Assembly (NCBI GenBank): GCA_963854735.1
Contig: OY978102.1
Coordinates: forward strand, 1,426,001 to 1,490,000
Direction of reading: 5' to 3'
Source of the DNA: Marvania coccoides
Lineage: Eukaryota; Chlorophyta; Trebouxiophyceae; Chlorellales; Chlorellaceae
DNA: 64,000 nucleotides
Part shown: positions 1 through 10,800 of the stretch, piece by piece
Numbering within the stretch: position 1 is the stretch's first letter
Layout: each line of letters begins with the position of its first letter
Position numbers and translations under genes: made by a program
The notes under the pieces: model-generated
What the model saw: only the letters and a program-made list of their open reading frames with translations
The model's database searches: none
What the model was told of the DNA's origin: nothing

Positions 1-1
1 C

Positions 2-949
2 GTGTACGATGCCCAGATTAAGGCGAAAACTTTTGATGACATGTGTTTGACCAGCAGCATGCCGTACATGGTGCACAAATGGAGTCCTCGCGTGCGCCAA
101 AATGTTGAACACGACGGGCTCTCAATTTCTTTGCAGCCCAAGTCCAAAGTGTGTCGCCCTGATTTTTGGATTATTGGCGCAGAGAAGAGCGGCACGATAT
201 CACTCAATGCGTTTTTGGCCAGGCATCCTCAAGTGTTCAGTGTTTCTTTGTCGGATATGGCAAATTCCCAGCAGCAGGCGCCCAGTCCCCGCCAAGACCT
301 TTCCCAATACAATGCGCAATTTTCCAGCGCTCCTGCGGATGGTCTGGTGGGCGACGCTGCCCCCTCACGCCTTGTGGATGGGGTGGAGGACATTGTCACG
401 TCATGCGGCCACAGATTCTCTAAATTCTTTGTTCTGCTGCGGGATCCGCTGGAAAGATGCATCGCCGAGGTGGCTAAAAGTGAAGTAAAGAAGACCTCTT
501 CTTCCTCTCGTGCTGAAGTTTCGGCTGCTGTGGAAAAGCAGTTGGATGCATTTGAGCGAAAGCTGAAGAAAAATGCCGAGTCTGACTGGCCCGAGTCGCC
601 CTTGCCACAGAAGCTATTTGGCAGTGGAGAAAATTGTGTATACGATGGCATTTACGTGATGCATTTGAAGCGGCTGCAGTACTTCACCAGCGTTGACAAT
701 GTGCGCTTGTACTTTACTCGAGACTTCTCTCGTGCCCCTAATGCTGTGTTGATGGATGCCATTCAATTCCTCAGCCTCCCTGTGGATGGCTGGGAGATGC
801 CAGCGCGCTTTGATGACGTGGTCGATGCCATCCCCCCTTTGGATAAAGTGCTTTCTTCGGCAACCGAGCAGCGATTCCGGAAGGTCATGCAACAGTACGA
901 CAGCATGCTGGAGGAGCTGCTGGGCCGGCGGTTGCCGTGGCAACAATAA
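2..949 (+). CDS. C-terminal part of a glycosyltransferase-sulfotransferase fusion (cut by window edge)
   Basis: Open from the first base of the window to a TAA at 947-949, so the N-terminal part lies outside. The visible part is a sulfotransferase-like domain. It has a PAPS 5'-phosphosulfate loop (AEKSGTISL, near 180-206) and a 3'-phosphate motif (LLRDPLERC, near 436). From base 44 to 942 it appears identical to the 3' part of the complete gene at 17550-19487, which also has an upstream GT-A domain, so this copy is presumably built the same way. Upstream of base 44 the two copies still align (YDAQI is shared) but differ clearly. Downstream of 942 they differ at once. An AATAAA overlaps the stop codon. 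PAPS-dependent sulfation of a glycan in the Golgi is inferred; the substrate is unknown. Confidence 0.8.
   Translation: MYDAQIKAKTFDDMCLTSSMPYMVHKWSPRVRQNVEHDGLSISLQPKSKVCRPDFWIIGAEKSGTISLNAFLARHPQVFSVSLSDMANSQQQAPSPRQDLSQYNAQFSSAPADGLVGDAAPSRLVDGVEDIVTSCGHRFSKFFVLLRDPLERCIAEVAKSEVKKTSSSSRAEVSAAVEKQLDAFERKLKKNAESDWPESPLPQKLFGSGENCVYDGIYVMHLKRLQYFTSVDNVRLYFTRDFSRAPNAVLMDAIQFLSLPVDGWEMPARFDDVVDAIPPLDKVLSSATEQRFRKVMQQYDSMLEELLGRRLPWQQ
44..942 (+). repeat. 899-bp segment apparently identical to 18585-19483
   Basis: Bases 44-942 match 18585-19483 in the same orientation at a constant offset of 18,541. Translations of both segments in several frames are the same, so silent sites match as well. Identity stops abruptly at both ends, inside the coding region on the left and one codon before the stop on the right. 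Confidence 0.85.
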
Positions 950-1511
950 ATCAACATGGTTCTGATTAACAATATTTGAATAAAATGCTTGCAAGACCCT
1001 TCTCTAGTTAATACCAAAGGTTTTTGTTAGTTTTTTTTTAATTTGATGTAAACATATACTTAAAAACACTGATTTACTTTCGGCTAAGACAAGAGATGCA
1101 GGTGTGTATATTATTCAAAGTATTTCAATTCTGCAGCTGCACTCCTAAAGCAATCATCAGGGACACGTCTATTCATTATAACAGCCTCGCCCCTCATGCG
1201 GTTTTTTTCTTACCCAACTGGAAGTGCATCCTCACGAAATCAATGTTTCCGGTACAGCGGTGGCCTGATTGAGTTTATATGTTTTGACGCTGTCTTTTCC
1301 ATACTGTGCTTTTCACAGCAGTTGTGGCTGAGAATGCTAAAAAACCACATAACTATAATTCAAAAATCTTATTTATTCTTGCGTCAAATCTCTCGAATAA
1401 AATGTAAAGTTAAGTATCAAGATATTCTTCATGTCGGTATGAGCGCTCTTTATTCCAGTTTTCCAGTTACGATACCAATACACGATTATACAATTCGATG
1501 TATTCCATTTA

Positions 1512-3206
1512 TTAGACGCGTATTGCAAAGGTGGCACACGCGTTGCCATCTGCTTCGTCATGGAAAATGTACCAAACACGGACTCCGTATTTTTCACACA
1601 ACCGATCGAGCGCTCTCCTCAGCTTCTCGCTGCAGTAGTACCCGCGCCCAGCAAGCCACCCCCCGGGCTCTAACACGTCAAAAGCAGTCTTGAGGGCCCG
1701 CCGGGCCTCTTTGTACGTCATGGTTTCGTAGAAATTTTGGTATAGAAAGTCCACGCGCCTGCCGCTGAATGATCGCGTCTCCAGCGAATCGATGGCATCA
1801 AGATTTACGAAACGCACGGAGTTGGACGACCTGCGATCTGCTATTCTTGATCTGCCAGATGTCTTGACCAGCCGATTGTAGAGTGCCTTGTTGGTGGCGT
1901 AGTCCACAACCCACAGCGTTTTTGGGTTGAAGCGCTCCAACAAATAGGCCAAAAACTCAATCTCGGGGATGCCCACGCCCACAATCTTCGAAGCAGACAA
2001 CAGTTTGTGCATGGAATAGCGCGACGGGTGCGAGATAGGTTGGTACCGGCTGGAAGCATTGGCCCACGTGTGCTGCATGTTTTCCAGCTTGTCCAACAAC
2101 GTCAGCTGCGCATTCTTGTGGTGAATGACGGGAAATTCCATGGAGTCGTCACGTCCCCCCACTAGAGCTTCAAGAGTAGAAACGGTGAGCAGCCGAGGGT
2201 TGAAGTATCGATTCATGTGCGACTGCTCATAAAAGTGCTTGTTCTTGCCATGCGCAGCAATTTGCGCATTCAAACCAACGAAATGCTGCTCCATCTCTAG
2301 ATTGGGACAAAAACCAAACTGGCCGGCGTTGAACACAGTGACGTTGTTGCCAAGCAATGCCGTCCACTCTTCCTCGGAGTAATCTTTGTTGCTCCAGTAG
2401 TAGTGATTGTGCGCCCACCTTTTCGAGCCTCCAAAGTCGCCCTTGACGTGCAGCTTGTCTTTTATTTCCATGATCTTCGTAAAAATGGGCTGCAGCGACC
2501 CAGTGATGACCACGTCAGAGTCCAAAAACAAAACAGCGTCGTAACGGGAGGTGGCGGGGACCAGCTCAAACACCTTGGTCTTCCGCATGCTCGCAAAAAT
2601 GGCGGGGCACTCTGAGGCGGGGCGGGTGCAGTTCTCAGTGTTCATTTCGTGATATACCAAGGACACGTCCGACGGGAAAATTTCCTCCGCTGCGTCGGCA
2701 AAGTGGGGGTCCAACAGAATGTACACGTCGATGCCGTCGTTCTCGGGAAAAGCGCGAAGGGTGGCCAGCTGGAGGCGCAGCAGCTCAATGTACTTGACGT
2801 CTTCGCCGCCAATGGTGTAGTACAGCATCCACTTGTAGTTGTTGATGGTGGCGTCATCCTCAGCAATCAGGTCATCAGCAATTTCATTGTTAGATAGTGC
2901 TGCGTCCACCACCCCACCGCCTGCCACCTCAGCGACAGAGTCCCCAGCGGTCTCAAAATCGACGGCCGCAAGGTCGGGCGCTGCCTCAGAAGCCATGCGA
3001 CTGCTCTGGTCGAGAATGCAATAAATGTATACCGACGGCATCAGAATGAGGAGTACCAGGAAAATATTTTGACCCACAGCCCTCGATTTGTGGTAGAAGT
3101 AGCTGCTGCCGCCGCCGTGAGAGTGAGAAAACTGGGCCGCCATGAGGGGGGAGATGTTGCGAGGCGCATGCTGCCTCAGAGGAGAAGTCGGGCGTGACAG
3201 ACCCAT
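1512..3206 (-). CDS. Membrane-anchored glycosyltransferase-methyltransferase fusion
   Basis: Single exon of 564 aa starting at an ATG at 3206. Residues about 46-64 form one hydrophobic segment after a basic tail, a type II signal anchor that suggests the Golgi. A GT-A nucleotide-sugar domain follows, with the DxD motif in LFLDSDVV near residue 229, where the metal and sugar nucleotide bind in this fold (GT8-like). From about residue 405 a second domain resembles a class I SAM-dependent methyltransferase: a VGVGIPE start, VVDYA, then LEPGGWLAGRGYY late in the fold. The pairing suggests one protein that adds a sugar and then methylates it or a neighbour, which is inference. The stop lies near TTTATT on the plus strand, a possible minus-strand AATAAA. 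Neighbours are a GT-sulfotransferase and FkbM-like genes. Confidence 0.75.
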   Translation of the reverse strand: MGLSRPTSPLRQHAPRNISPLMAAQFSHSHGGGSSYFYHKSRAVGQNIFLVLLILMPSVYIYCILDQSSRMASEAAPDLAAVDFETAGDSVAEVAGGGVVDAALSNNEIADDLIAEDDATINNYKWMLYYTIGGEDVKYIELLRLQLATLRAFPENDGIDVYILLDPHFADAAEEIFPSDVSLVYHEMNTENCTRPASECPAIFASMRKTKVFELVPATSRYDAVLFLDSDVVITGSLQPIFTKIMEIKDKLHVKGDFGGSKRWAHNHYYWSNKDYSEEEWTALLGNNVTVFNAGQFGFCPNLEMEQHFVGLNAQIAAHGKNKHFYEQSHMNRYFNPRLLTVSTLEALVGGRDDSMEFPVIHHKNAQLTLLDKLENMQHTWANASSRYQPISHPSRYSMHKLLSASKIVGVGIPEIEFLAYLLERFNPKTLWVVDYATNKALYNRLVKTSGRSRIADRRSSNSVRFVNLDAIDSLETRSFSGRRVDFLYQNFYETMTYKEARRALKTAFDVLEPGGWLAGRGYYCSEKLRRALDRLCEKYGVRVWYIFHDEADGNACATFAIRV

Positions 3207-4693
3207 GGCCGACGGTCAAGGAAATGCGGGGCAAAGCCAGAACTGGGGCTTGCAGAACGAAACAAAACTGAAACCTGATGCAAATTGAATTTTTGCGCGC
3301 TCTCCCAGTACAGAAAACAGGTTAAACTCATGGCAAATTGGGGATGGGAGCAAAATCCAATAGCAGAATTTGCATCTCCAGGTATCCACGCGGAGTTTGA
3401 GCAAAAAAACGGTGAGAAAAAAAAATGAAATGAGGGCGGTGGAGGGGGCAATTGGTGCCAAAAAGGAGCCTTTGATGCCAAAAATGTAATACAACTCTTC
3501 AAAAAAGGTCGACAAAATAATTTTTTGAAATCGAAGTACGGCCCTTCTTCAAAATAATCGAAGATGTTCAGCGGAGACAATTCAAGATGCCAAAAATAGG
3601 ATGAATAGTTATAAATATGCATTTTTGTGGGGTAAGAATAGACAACGGGTGGTTGTGCAGGGGTGGAAAGAAAAAAATGGCTGCCAATTGGCACTCGCAA
3701 GTCAGAACATCTAAAGGAATTGTTGTAAAGGAAAGTAGAGAGGTCTTAAAATCTTAAAGGCTTAAAATATTTGCTGTTGTTGTAGGTGGTGTGCTTGAGG
3801 TTTTAGATAGTTGCCCTGACCGGGCCTGATATAAGTGATGTCTCCCTCTCCCCCGGTCCCAATGCACTCGACTTGTTTTAGAATTTGCATGAGGTCAGAA
3901 AGTGTGAGAGGATGGCGAAGTAGGGTTTATTAAACGTCTGTAGTAAAAAGCACCTGTTTCCACCCAAAGCTGCCAAGAAACTATGCCGCAAATCAGAACA
4001 CTGTGGGCTGATCTCCCAGCAGACAAGATCGGCCCTGCATGCATTCAGGGGAAATTGGGTGTATAATTAAAGCAGTGGCAGCCTAAAGAGGTGTGGGAGG
4101 ACACAATTAGGGTGCATATGGAAAAAGAAAAATAGCCTGAAGCGCTGCAGCATATGTTGCACTGCATAAAGGTAACGCAGCTGCTGCTGCCAGATCGTAC
4201 TCGCACAGGGTGCGCTTCTAGCAGTTAGATGTTGCCATTCAACGCGTCTCTCATTTCCCGCTTTCCGCTGTGCTCTCTTTCCTTGCATAAATTTACACAA
4301 CCAGTCTCTGTGCTATTAGCGACAGTATTCTACAATGCATGCTTATGGTAGTTGAACTCCAGCTGCACATTCGCGACTCAAAACTGCAGCTCCTCATCTG
4401 CCCGCCCTAACACGATGCGAAATTATATTGAATTCGTGCATGAAAAAAGCCACCAGCGCCTATTTTATTGCAATAATACACGGCCTGGTGAAGCAAGGCG
4501 CTTAGAAAAAGTCCAGGGCGTGCTTCCAAAGCATGCACAGCAAACACCGCGATACCGCCCATATATTCCGCAAGCAGCTCCGTTGCGCCATGACACAGCC
4601 GTCGCATAATTGTCCTCAGCCCAGTCAAAGTATCGCAGCACCTCAGATGTCTCAAAATTGTTCAATCCACTGGCAGCAGCTACTTGTCAGCAG
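3207..4693. other. Intergenic, no gene recognised
   Basis: About 1.5 kb, AT-rich, between the divergent-side 5' end of the 1512-3206 gene and the 3' end of SDE2. The longest ORF (minus strand, 3176-3700) has low-complexity sequence and no recognisable domain. A TTTATT near 4464 may be the minus-strand polyadenylation signal of SDE2. Confidence 0.5.
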
Positions 4694-5392
4694 CTACTTG
4701 TCGTCGTCATTTTCATTTTCGCTGCCAGAGTCGCTGTCGCTGAGGTCGCCGAGCAGAAGCGCATCCACCTTGCGTCGCTTCGCGCTGCCCTGCGCCCCGT
4801 TGCCGCTGCCGCCTACCTGTTGCTGCTGCTGCTGCGCTGTTGCAGCTGCTCTTTTGCCGTCCACCGCTGCCCCCTCCTTCACGGCCCGCTTCACCTCAGC
4901 AAGTGTGGCCTTGGCGTCGCTGCGCACCTTGTTCACGTCTACCTCCACCTGCCGCTGCCGCTTCTCCTCTTTGGCCACCTCCTTCAAGTGCTTCATCGCC
5001 ACCTTCTCCAGCTCACGCTCCTGGGCCTCCGCCTGCCACTCTTCCAGCTTCCCCGCCGCGGTTTTGTGCCGGATGCGGCGCCCTTGGAGGTCGCGGCACG
5101 CGTCAAAGTTGTCGGTCAGCTTCTGCTTGCCTGCTGCTCGCAGGTTGGAGCCAAAACCTCCCTTGCCGCCGCACAGCCGCAGCGCCAGGTGGAGGGTGGC
5201 GCCGGGGAGCACGCCGCATGCCTCCACGGTGCTGGCTGGGTCCAATGGCCGGGAAAGGTAAGTGAGGTGCAGCTCGGAAGCTGGGAGGCCCTCGGCAGCT
5301 TCGATCTGCGATTTCAAGTCTGCTGGCGTGGCTCCAGGCTGCAGCTGCTGGGCAATCGTGCGCCCGTAGAGAGTTCGGACGAAAATTTGCAT
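4694..5392 (-). CDS. SDE2: SDE2-type protein with N-terminal ubiquitin-like fold
   Basis: Single exon, 232 aa. Residues 1 to about 72 form a ubiquitin-like domain ending in the diagnostic junction LCGGKGGFGSNLR. In Sde2 proteins a deubiquitinase cuts after this Gly-Gly, and the C-terminal part, starting with Lys, becomes active. The next block, ACRDLQGRRIR, is the typical SDE2 continuation. A charged, probably coiled-coil region, a poly-Gln run, a KRRK patch and an acidic Ser/Asp tail ending DDDK follow. Known members act in the nucleus in splicing of selected introns, in telomeric silencing and in replication-stress responses. The gene is divergent from cpSRP43, with under 400 bp between the starts. 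Confidence 0.9.
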   Translation of the reverse strand: MQIFVRTLYGRTIAQQLQPGATPADLKSQIEAAEGLPASELHLTYLSRPLDPASTVEACGVLPGATLHLALRLCGGKGGFGSNLRAAGKQKLTDNFDACRDLQGRRIRHKTAAGKLEEWQAEAQERELEKVAMKHLKEVAKEEKRQRQVEVDVNKVRSDAKATLAEVKRAVKEGAAVDGKRAAATAQQQQQQVGGSGNGAQGSAKRRKVDALLLGDLSDSDSGSENENDDDK

Positions 5393-5777
5393 GGCGTTGA
5401 GGCAAAATTAACTCTGAGACCGAAAGAAATCGAACGATTAAAATTTTCGATTCTTCGAATAAAGAATTCTGGAAATATTAAAGGGAGGGGTGGCACTCCT
5501 CGTATGCTTTGAGTATTTACTAGATGTTCATATCAGTTGCGAACCCCGGGAAGCACTGTTCTGAGAGCGGTGCGAGCCTCAGCACATCCCAGCAGCGACA
5601 GGATCAGGATAAGCAGCTTCGGCTGAAGGATTACTCAATTCTAATTTTATAATTTAAAATGCCACTGCTCTGATCACCAGCCCAACAGATGCGCAGCGAG
5701 AATTGTTTGTTTTTATTTCAATTCCAATTTCATTGCGTCTGATTTTTGCTCCAATCGCCGGCCTGGCCCGTTTTCAA
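5393..5777. promoter_or_regulatory. Divergent promoter region between SDE2 and cpSRP43
   Basis: 385 bp separate the two start codons, so both promoters must lie here or overlap the genes. The stretch is AT-rich; I saw no clear TATA or other defined element. Assignment is by position only. Confidence 0.45.
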
Positions 5778-7191
5778 ATGATGCCAGGCATGACAATATT
5801 CAATGCAGGGCGGGCATCGCTCTCATGGCCAGCTGCCCCTGCCATAAAGGCCCATCCTTCATCCCATTCATGCTCTCCCTTTGCCAGCCCCCGGCATTTC
5901 GTCTCTCGACCGCCCCAACCCACGCTGCGCATGATTTCTCTGCCCGCCACCTCCGACACGGCCGGCGACATCGTGGAGGTGGAGGCCCTGAAGGGCATCC
6001 GCGTGATTGGCGCCGACACCGACAAGCCCATGGTCGAGTACCTGGTCAAGTGGAAGGACGGGTCGGCAGACACCTGGGAGCCTGTGACCAACCTGGCTGA
6101 CAACCTGCTGCGCGACTACGAGCAGCGGTGGTGGGGTGCTGTGCGCAAGGCGGACGAGGCGGCCATCAACGATATGCTGGAGGTGGGGGGGCCAGTGCTT
6201 GCCAGAACCATCGACGAGGCGAGGCGCACGGCCCTGCACTTTTCGGCCGCGCTGGGCAAGGCGGACCTGGTGAAGCGCCTGCTGGCTTCGGGCGCAGAGG
6301 TGGACCTGGCCGACAAAGAAGGTACGACGAATTCATTGTAGTTCTTTCTCTCTTCTCAATTTAATACTGAAAAAACCATAAATTCCTCACTCTCTTTCCC
6401 TGTGCAGGGTACACCCCCCTCCACATGGCTGCTGGATACCTCCACACCTCCACCATCTCGGCACTGCTGGAGGCAGGCGCAGACCCGGAGCAGCAGGACC
6501 GCCAGGGCAGGTCCCCCCTGGAGCTGGTGGAGAGCCTGCGTGCTTCGCTGCCCCCCGGCAACCCTGCGACCGTGTCTCGCCGCATGGCGCTAGAGGAGGT
6601 GCTCAAGGTGCTGACCGACAACCTGTTTGAGGACGTGCAGCCCGCGGCAGTGCTGGACGCGCGCACCCCCGAGGAGGGCAACGGCCTCAAAGAGTTCCTT
6701 GTCAAGTTTGAGGACGACGATGAGGTGAGCAAAGGAGCGACGCTATTGAATGTTGTTGTTTAAGACTGTTTTTAATATTATGTCATGGTAGCGATGCGAT
6801 GCCTTTGAATATCAAATTAATCAAATTTTATTAAATTTACGATTTAGATTAATTGATTCTCAATAATTTTTTTCGCAATGATTAATTCCTGCGTTTTTTT
6901 CCATTTTTCTTTTGCTTGCAGCCAATGTGGGTCCCTGAAAAGTACGTTTCCGACGAGGTGGTCGAGGACTACGAGTCTGGGCTGGAGTACGCCGAGGCGG
7001 AGGCTGTGGTTGATGTCCGCAACCGCGGCGACTCTCGGACGTACCTGGTGCGGTGGGGGGACGGTTACCCAGACAGCTGGGAGGACGAGGAGCACGTGAG
7101 CGAGGACCTGGTGAGGCTGTTTGAGGAAGCGAGGGCGGCAGCTGGGAAGGCGGCCAGCGCGAACGGAGCAGTGGCGGCAGCAGCGCAGTAG
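5778..7191 (+). CDS. CAO: Chloroplast signal recognition particle 43 kDa protein (cpSRP43)
   Basis: Three exons (5778-6321, 6408-6724, 6922-7191) join in frame to 376 aa. The start is the first ATG in the open frame. The first ~50 residues are Ser/Pro/Arg-rich with few acids, as in plastid transit peptides. Chromodomain 1 follows (EYLVKWKDGSADTWEP), then ankyrin repeats (RTALHFSAALGKADLVKRLL; YTPLHMAAGYLH), chromodomain 2 (EFLVKFEDD...PMWVPEKYV) and chromodomain 3 (TYLVRWGDGYPDSWEDEEHV). This order is unique to cpSRP43, which with cpSRP54 chaperones light-harvesting proteins through the stroma to Alb3 on the thylakoid. Both introns are short GT-AG. An AATAAA near 7230 probably ends the transcript. 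The gene is the main evidence for a green-type plastid. Confidence 0.95.
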
Positions 7192-7791
7192 TTTTATTTT
7201 TTATTTTTAATGAAGTCGTTGGTGTAGCGCAATAAATGTGTGACAGGCGTTTATTGCAACGCGGTGTTTATTGACAAGGTGGCATCCATTCAGTTACTAT
7301 ATATCATTGAAAGGGGACAGGAAGGGAATGCGTAATGAAATCAAAGGCACTATACTTTGGAAAAATGATATTTTGTTGACATTTGAAGGATTGCACGGCC
7401 TGGCTTCAAGTAGCCCAGGCTTATAAATATGTCTAAAGAATGGAGATTGGCATCGTTCACTTAGAACGAAATTTAAGTTCTGCTTTCAGGGCCACACAAA
7501 TTATTCAGTGTTCATGCGAATGCTTTATTATATTATATTTGAAAGGGTGGGGGGAGGGGATTGCAAAATGAAATGATGGGTGAATGCGCAAGCCACCACA
7601 CTTAATTTGTCGCAGATAGGCCAGTAATTTGAAAGAAAAAAGTTGTTGCGAAAATTTGCACTCAAGGTCGGGGGGGGCAACGAAGCGAAGTAAAGAGCAG
7701 CTGGCCCAATTCAAACTCGTGAATCCTTCAATTGATAATTATATAATCGGGACAGGAATAGAAGTAAATGCTTCGCTAAATTATTCGACGT
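7192..7791. other. Intergenic between two convergent genes
   Basis: About 600 bp of AT-rich sequence between the 3' end of cpSRP43 and the 3' end of the minus-strand methyltransferase. Two stretches (about 7310-7360 and 7545-7600) are weakly similar to each other, but no gene or element is evident. Confidence 0.4.
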
Positions 7792-9368
7792 TTATTCATC
7801 AAGTACAGCCACCGAGAGCCCCGGCTTTGAAGACACACGAGTCAAGTAACTCTCGTGCACAAAGAAGTAGTTTTTGCCATCCTGCAGAAGAGCGTACAAA
7901 CACGATTCCCTGGTGAGCAAAATAGCAGTCCTTGTTTTCTTTTTGCTACTTAGTATTTACCCGCACTACTGCCAATCTGGCTCACCTTGTACACCGGCAG
8001 CAGTCTGACATTTTTCAGAAGCTGCAATATTTTCTGGTTCTTGTCGGTGTCGTGACGGTCCATCTCTACCACCATGGCGTTGACTTTCACCGCCGAAAAA
8101 TCAAACTGCTTGAGCACCTCCAGCTCGCCGCCCTCCACGTCCAGGGACCAAAAATCAATCTCAGAGATCTGGTACCTGCATTACACCGAAAGAAAAAGAA
8201 AAAAAGCTGTTTCAGCAGCTATGCCCCTTTTCGCAAATGCAGGTCGCAGATGAAAGTAATCTATTACTGCCACCTTACCTCTGCAAAAGATAATTCAGGG
8301 GGACGCAGGCGACCTCCACCAGCTGCGACACGTCTGTGATATTCGGGTGCCAGCGCTGCCTGTAGGAGGGGGACATGAACTCCCAAATGCCTGCAACAAC
8401 AATTAAAAAAACGATGGCAAAAAATGTCAATCGCAGAAATACAGACAGCAAGATAATTCATTTTCACCTCACCCTCAATAGCGGCGCTCCTGCTTCCATG
8501 CGTGTAATGCACCGTGGAAAACTCCGAGCAGATGGCCACGTTGAACATCAGGCCTTGGGGGCGGTTTCGGGTGAGGTTCCGATATGACTCTGCAATGCAA
8601 TGCAATGCGAAAGCGTCAAAATCATGCGACATGGACATGATCACGCGGCGCAGTTCAACAGCAACCAACGGCGCCCTCAGCCAGGGCAGGCGCATCATCT
8701 GCTGTTTACATATATTAATACAGCTCACCTGCCGAAGGCTCAATCAGCACCCCCCGCCAGCTCGCAATCTTTTCCAGCCACCAGGTGTTGGAGTACTTGA
8801 CGCCGTTCAGCGCGCCCATCTCAAGAAACATGCCGTTTTCTTTGCCGAAAAAGACGTTGTCGTAAACCCAGGCGTCCTCGCCGCTCTGAGAGCGAGACCG
8901 CGGGATTTTCTGCAGAATGAGTCAGACATGGGAGTCACCTTACGAAACCACAAATGAATCCGAGTGAAAAGCAGCTAGCTTGGCTTGCCTGGTGGTCAAA
9001 AACTTTCCCCGCCTTCATTTTCTGCAGCGGGCAGAGAGGCCTACACCACGCCCACGCAGGCACCTGGCTCGGAATGGGGGGGACGTCTGTGTTTTGCTGT
9101 GCGCACGTAGGGACATGCCAGGGGGTGACGTTAGTCGCTGCAGTTTCAAACTGAGTTTGGGAGGTGCGAAAATATAAGCAATACATCCAAACAAAGTTAC
9201 CTGAACGCTGCGCGCGGGGATAGGCTGCAAGCCGCTTCCGCTATTGAACACACATGATGTCGTCAAGAAGGTGAGGAAGGCGACTACGGCGTAGTTTACC
9301 CACGGGTGTTTTGATCTGGAGAGTGCTGGAGAGTGAGAGCGAGGCACGAAGTTCTCGTCGGCCGTCAT
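7792..9368 (-). CDS. FkbM-family methyltransferase, membrane-anchored, six exons
   Basis: Minus-strand exons 9201-9368, 8729-8909, 8473-8589, 8279-8390, about 7986-8175, and a last exon ending at the TAA at 7792-7794. The N-terminus has one membrane segment (YAVVAFLTFLTTSCVF). The FkbM (Methyltransf_21) domain is clear: GEDAWVYDNVFFGKENG, the SAM-site strand MFLEMGALNG, and the late motif DFWSLDVEGGELEVLKQF. The last exon probably encodes SCLYALLQDGKNYFFVHESY. To reach that frame the donor would have to be a weak GTACAA at 7992, because the stronger GTGAGC at 7985 leads to another frame, so the final junction is uncertain. An AATAAA overlaps the stop. A start at 9435 is also possible. Likely O-methylation of a glycan or lipid in the secretory pathway. 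Confidence 0.75.
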
Positions 9369-9749
9369 CGCAGAGTTAACTTTGACTTGGTTTGTGGAAG
9401 ATTTGCCAGCAGCGGAAATGAACGTTGCTAGCATTGCGCGAACTGACGCGCAAGTCGTTGTAAGCAAAACCAAGGCGAAATGCGCGACGGAGCCTTCAGA
9501 TAGGAGTATTTGAAGAGATCGCCCATATTTTTTATTATATTTAAAAGCATTTATTAAACCATCTTTGCCAGTACTTGGGTTCGCTAGCAAAGTCAAAGGA
9601 AAAAGAAAGCACCCAATGTGAGCTGTCTGACGACCGGCTGTTTGTCGAAGCGTTTAACTAGGGTATGAAACGCAGCTCAGGAAGGAGAGACCTGTTGCAT
9701 CTTCACTGCCGCTTATTTTTTTCACCGGCGAACTATTTTTCATAGAGAC
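9369..9749. other. Intergenic upstream of the FkbM-type gene
   Basis: Contains the presumed promoter of the minus-strand methyltransferase. I see no gene. The LINE fragment starts just to the right. Confidence 0.4.
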
Positions 9750-10800
9750 CTGGGGGCCGGCGCAGGTGGCTGCAGTTGGTGGTGACGGTAACGACAAGTG
9801 CGAGATCTTCCACGGGGCCTTCCTGCGACGGTTGCTGGGGGTACGGAAAGCCACGGCCAACGTGGTCACGTTGGGGGAATTTGGTCGCTTCCCCCTGGCG
9901 TGTGCTTGGGCGAAGCGTATTTATGGGTTCTGGCGGCGGCTGCAGACCTTGCCCGACACGAGGGTGACGCTCAAGGCAGCATTTCGGGACAACCTTGCGC
10001 TGGCGCAGCAGAATATATCTGCGCAGCGCTGCTGGGCAGCGCAGGTATTGGGCTAATTAATGCTTTAGGCCTAGAAAGCGGAGTGGTGCCCGCGGGGAGC
10101 GACGACCTGGACGACCCCAGGCTGGCAGAGGCGGCCATGCGCCAACGCTACATGGATTTTTACCGTCAACAATCGGGGACGAAAACTGACTTTTACAAGG
10201 CAACGATTCGGGGGGGTGATACCACAATGAGTTCTTATATTTTGCAGCCGTATCTTTCTTCTGTTCGTTCGGTCCCATGGCGGGTTTCTTTGGCGAGGTT
10301 CCGCTGCAGCTCGCATCATCTTGGGGTGGAGACGGGGCGCTTCATTGGTCGGCTGCACGCCCAGCGGACATGCCGTTTGTGTGCATCTGGGTCTTGCGAG
10401 GACGAAGAGCACATGGTCTTTCACTGCATATGCCCTTCTTTGGTTGCAGTTCGTGATTCTTACTCATCTTTGTTTCCTGATACGTCATCTTCGTCTTCTT
10501 CTCCTTCAAATCTTTTCGAGTTTTTACAGCAACCCCCGAAGCAGGTTGCTTCTTTCATTAAGGCTAGCCATGACGCTGGAGGTTATGAAACGCTCCGTGG
10601 CTGGACATAATACTTTGAATTTTTCGTTTTTTTCTTTTCTTAATATTCGTTGTTTCTTTTGGCGGTTGGTTTTTCTTTCATTTATTATTTATTATTTTTT
10701 ATTTTCTGCTTGCACTTCGGTGCCAGTCTGCTACGGGGCCTTAGTTGCCCTTTTGTGCGGACTTTAAACCCTGTAATGTATGTATGTATGTATGTATATA
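9750..10800 (+). mobile_element. 5'-truncated, frameshifted LINE (non-LTR retrotransposon) remnant
   Basis: Two overlapping frames hold pieces of one ORF2 C-terminus. Frame 9766-10056 carries FLRRLLGVRKATANVVTLGE, typical of the region after the LINE reverse transcriptase. The frame ending at 10610 carries a Cys/His knuckle (CRLCASGSCEDEEHMVFHC) followed by KQVASFIKASHDAGG. At least one frameshift separates them, so the copy is dead. A T-rich 3' UTR follows and the element ends in a (TGTA)n tail at 10776-10800. Truncation at 9750 fits target-primed integration. A second copy of the C-terminal codons lies in reverse at 40144-40230. Confidence 0.8.
10776..10800 (+). repeat. (TGTA)n microsatellite, LINE 3' tail
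   Basis: Five to six TGTA units directly after the LINE 3' UTR. Many LINE families end in such a short simple repeat. The same sequence context (TTGTAATGTATG) recurs at 19900-19924. Confidence 0.8.

Noticed and set aside
3176..3700. 174-aa minus-strand ORF upstream of the GT-methyltransferase
   Set aside because: Phe/Pro-rich, lies over the presumed promoter and 5' UTR, no domain.
4533..5512. Long plus-strand ORFs opposite SDE2
   Set aside because: They are low-complexity (Ser/Pro/Leu) shadows of the GC-rich SDE2 coding strand.
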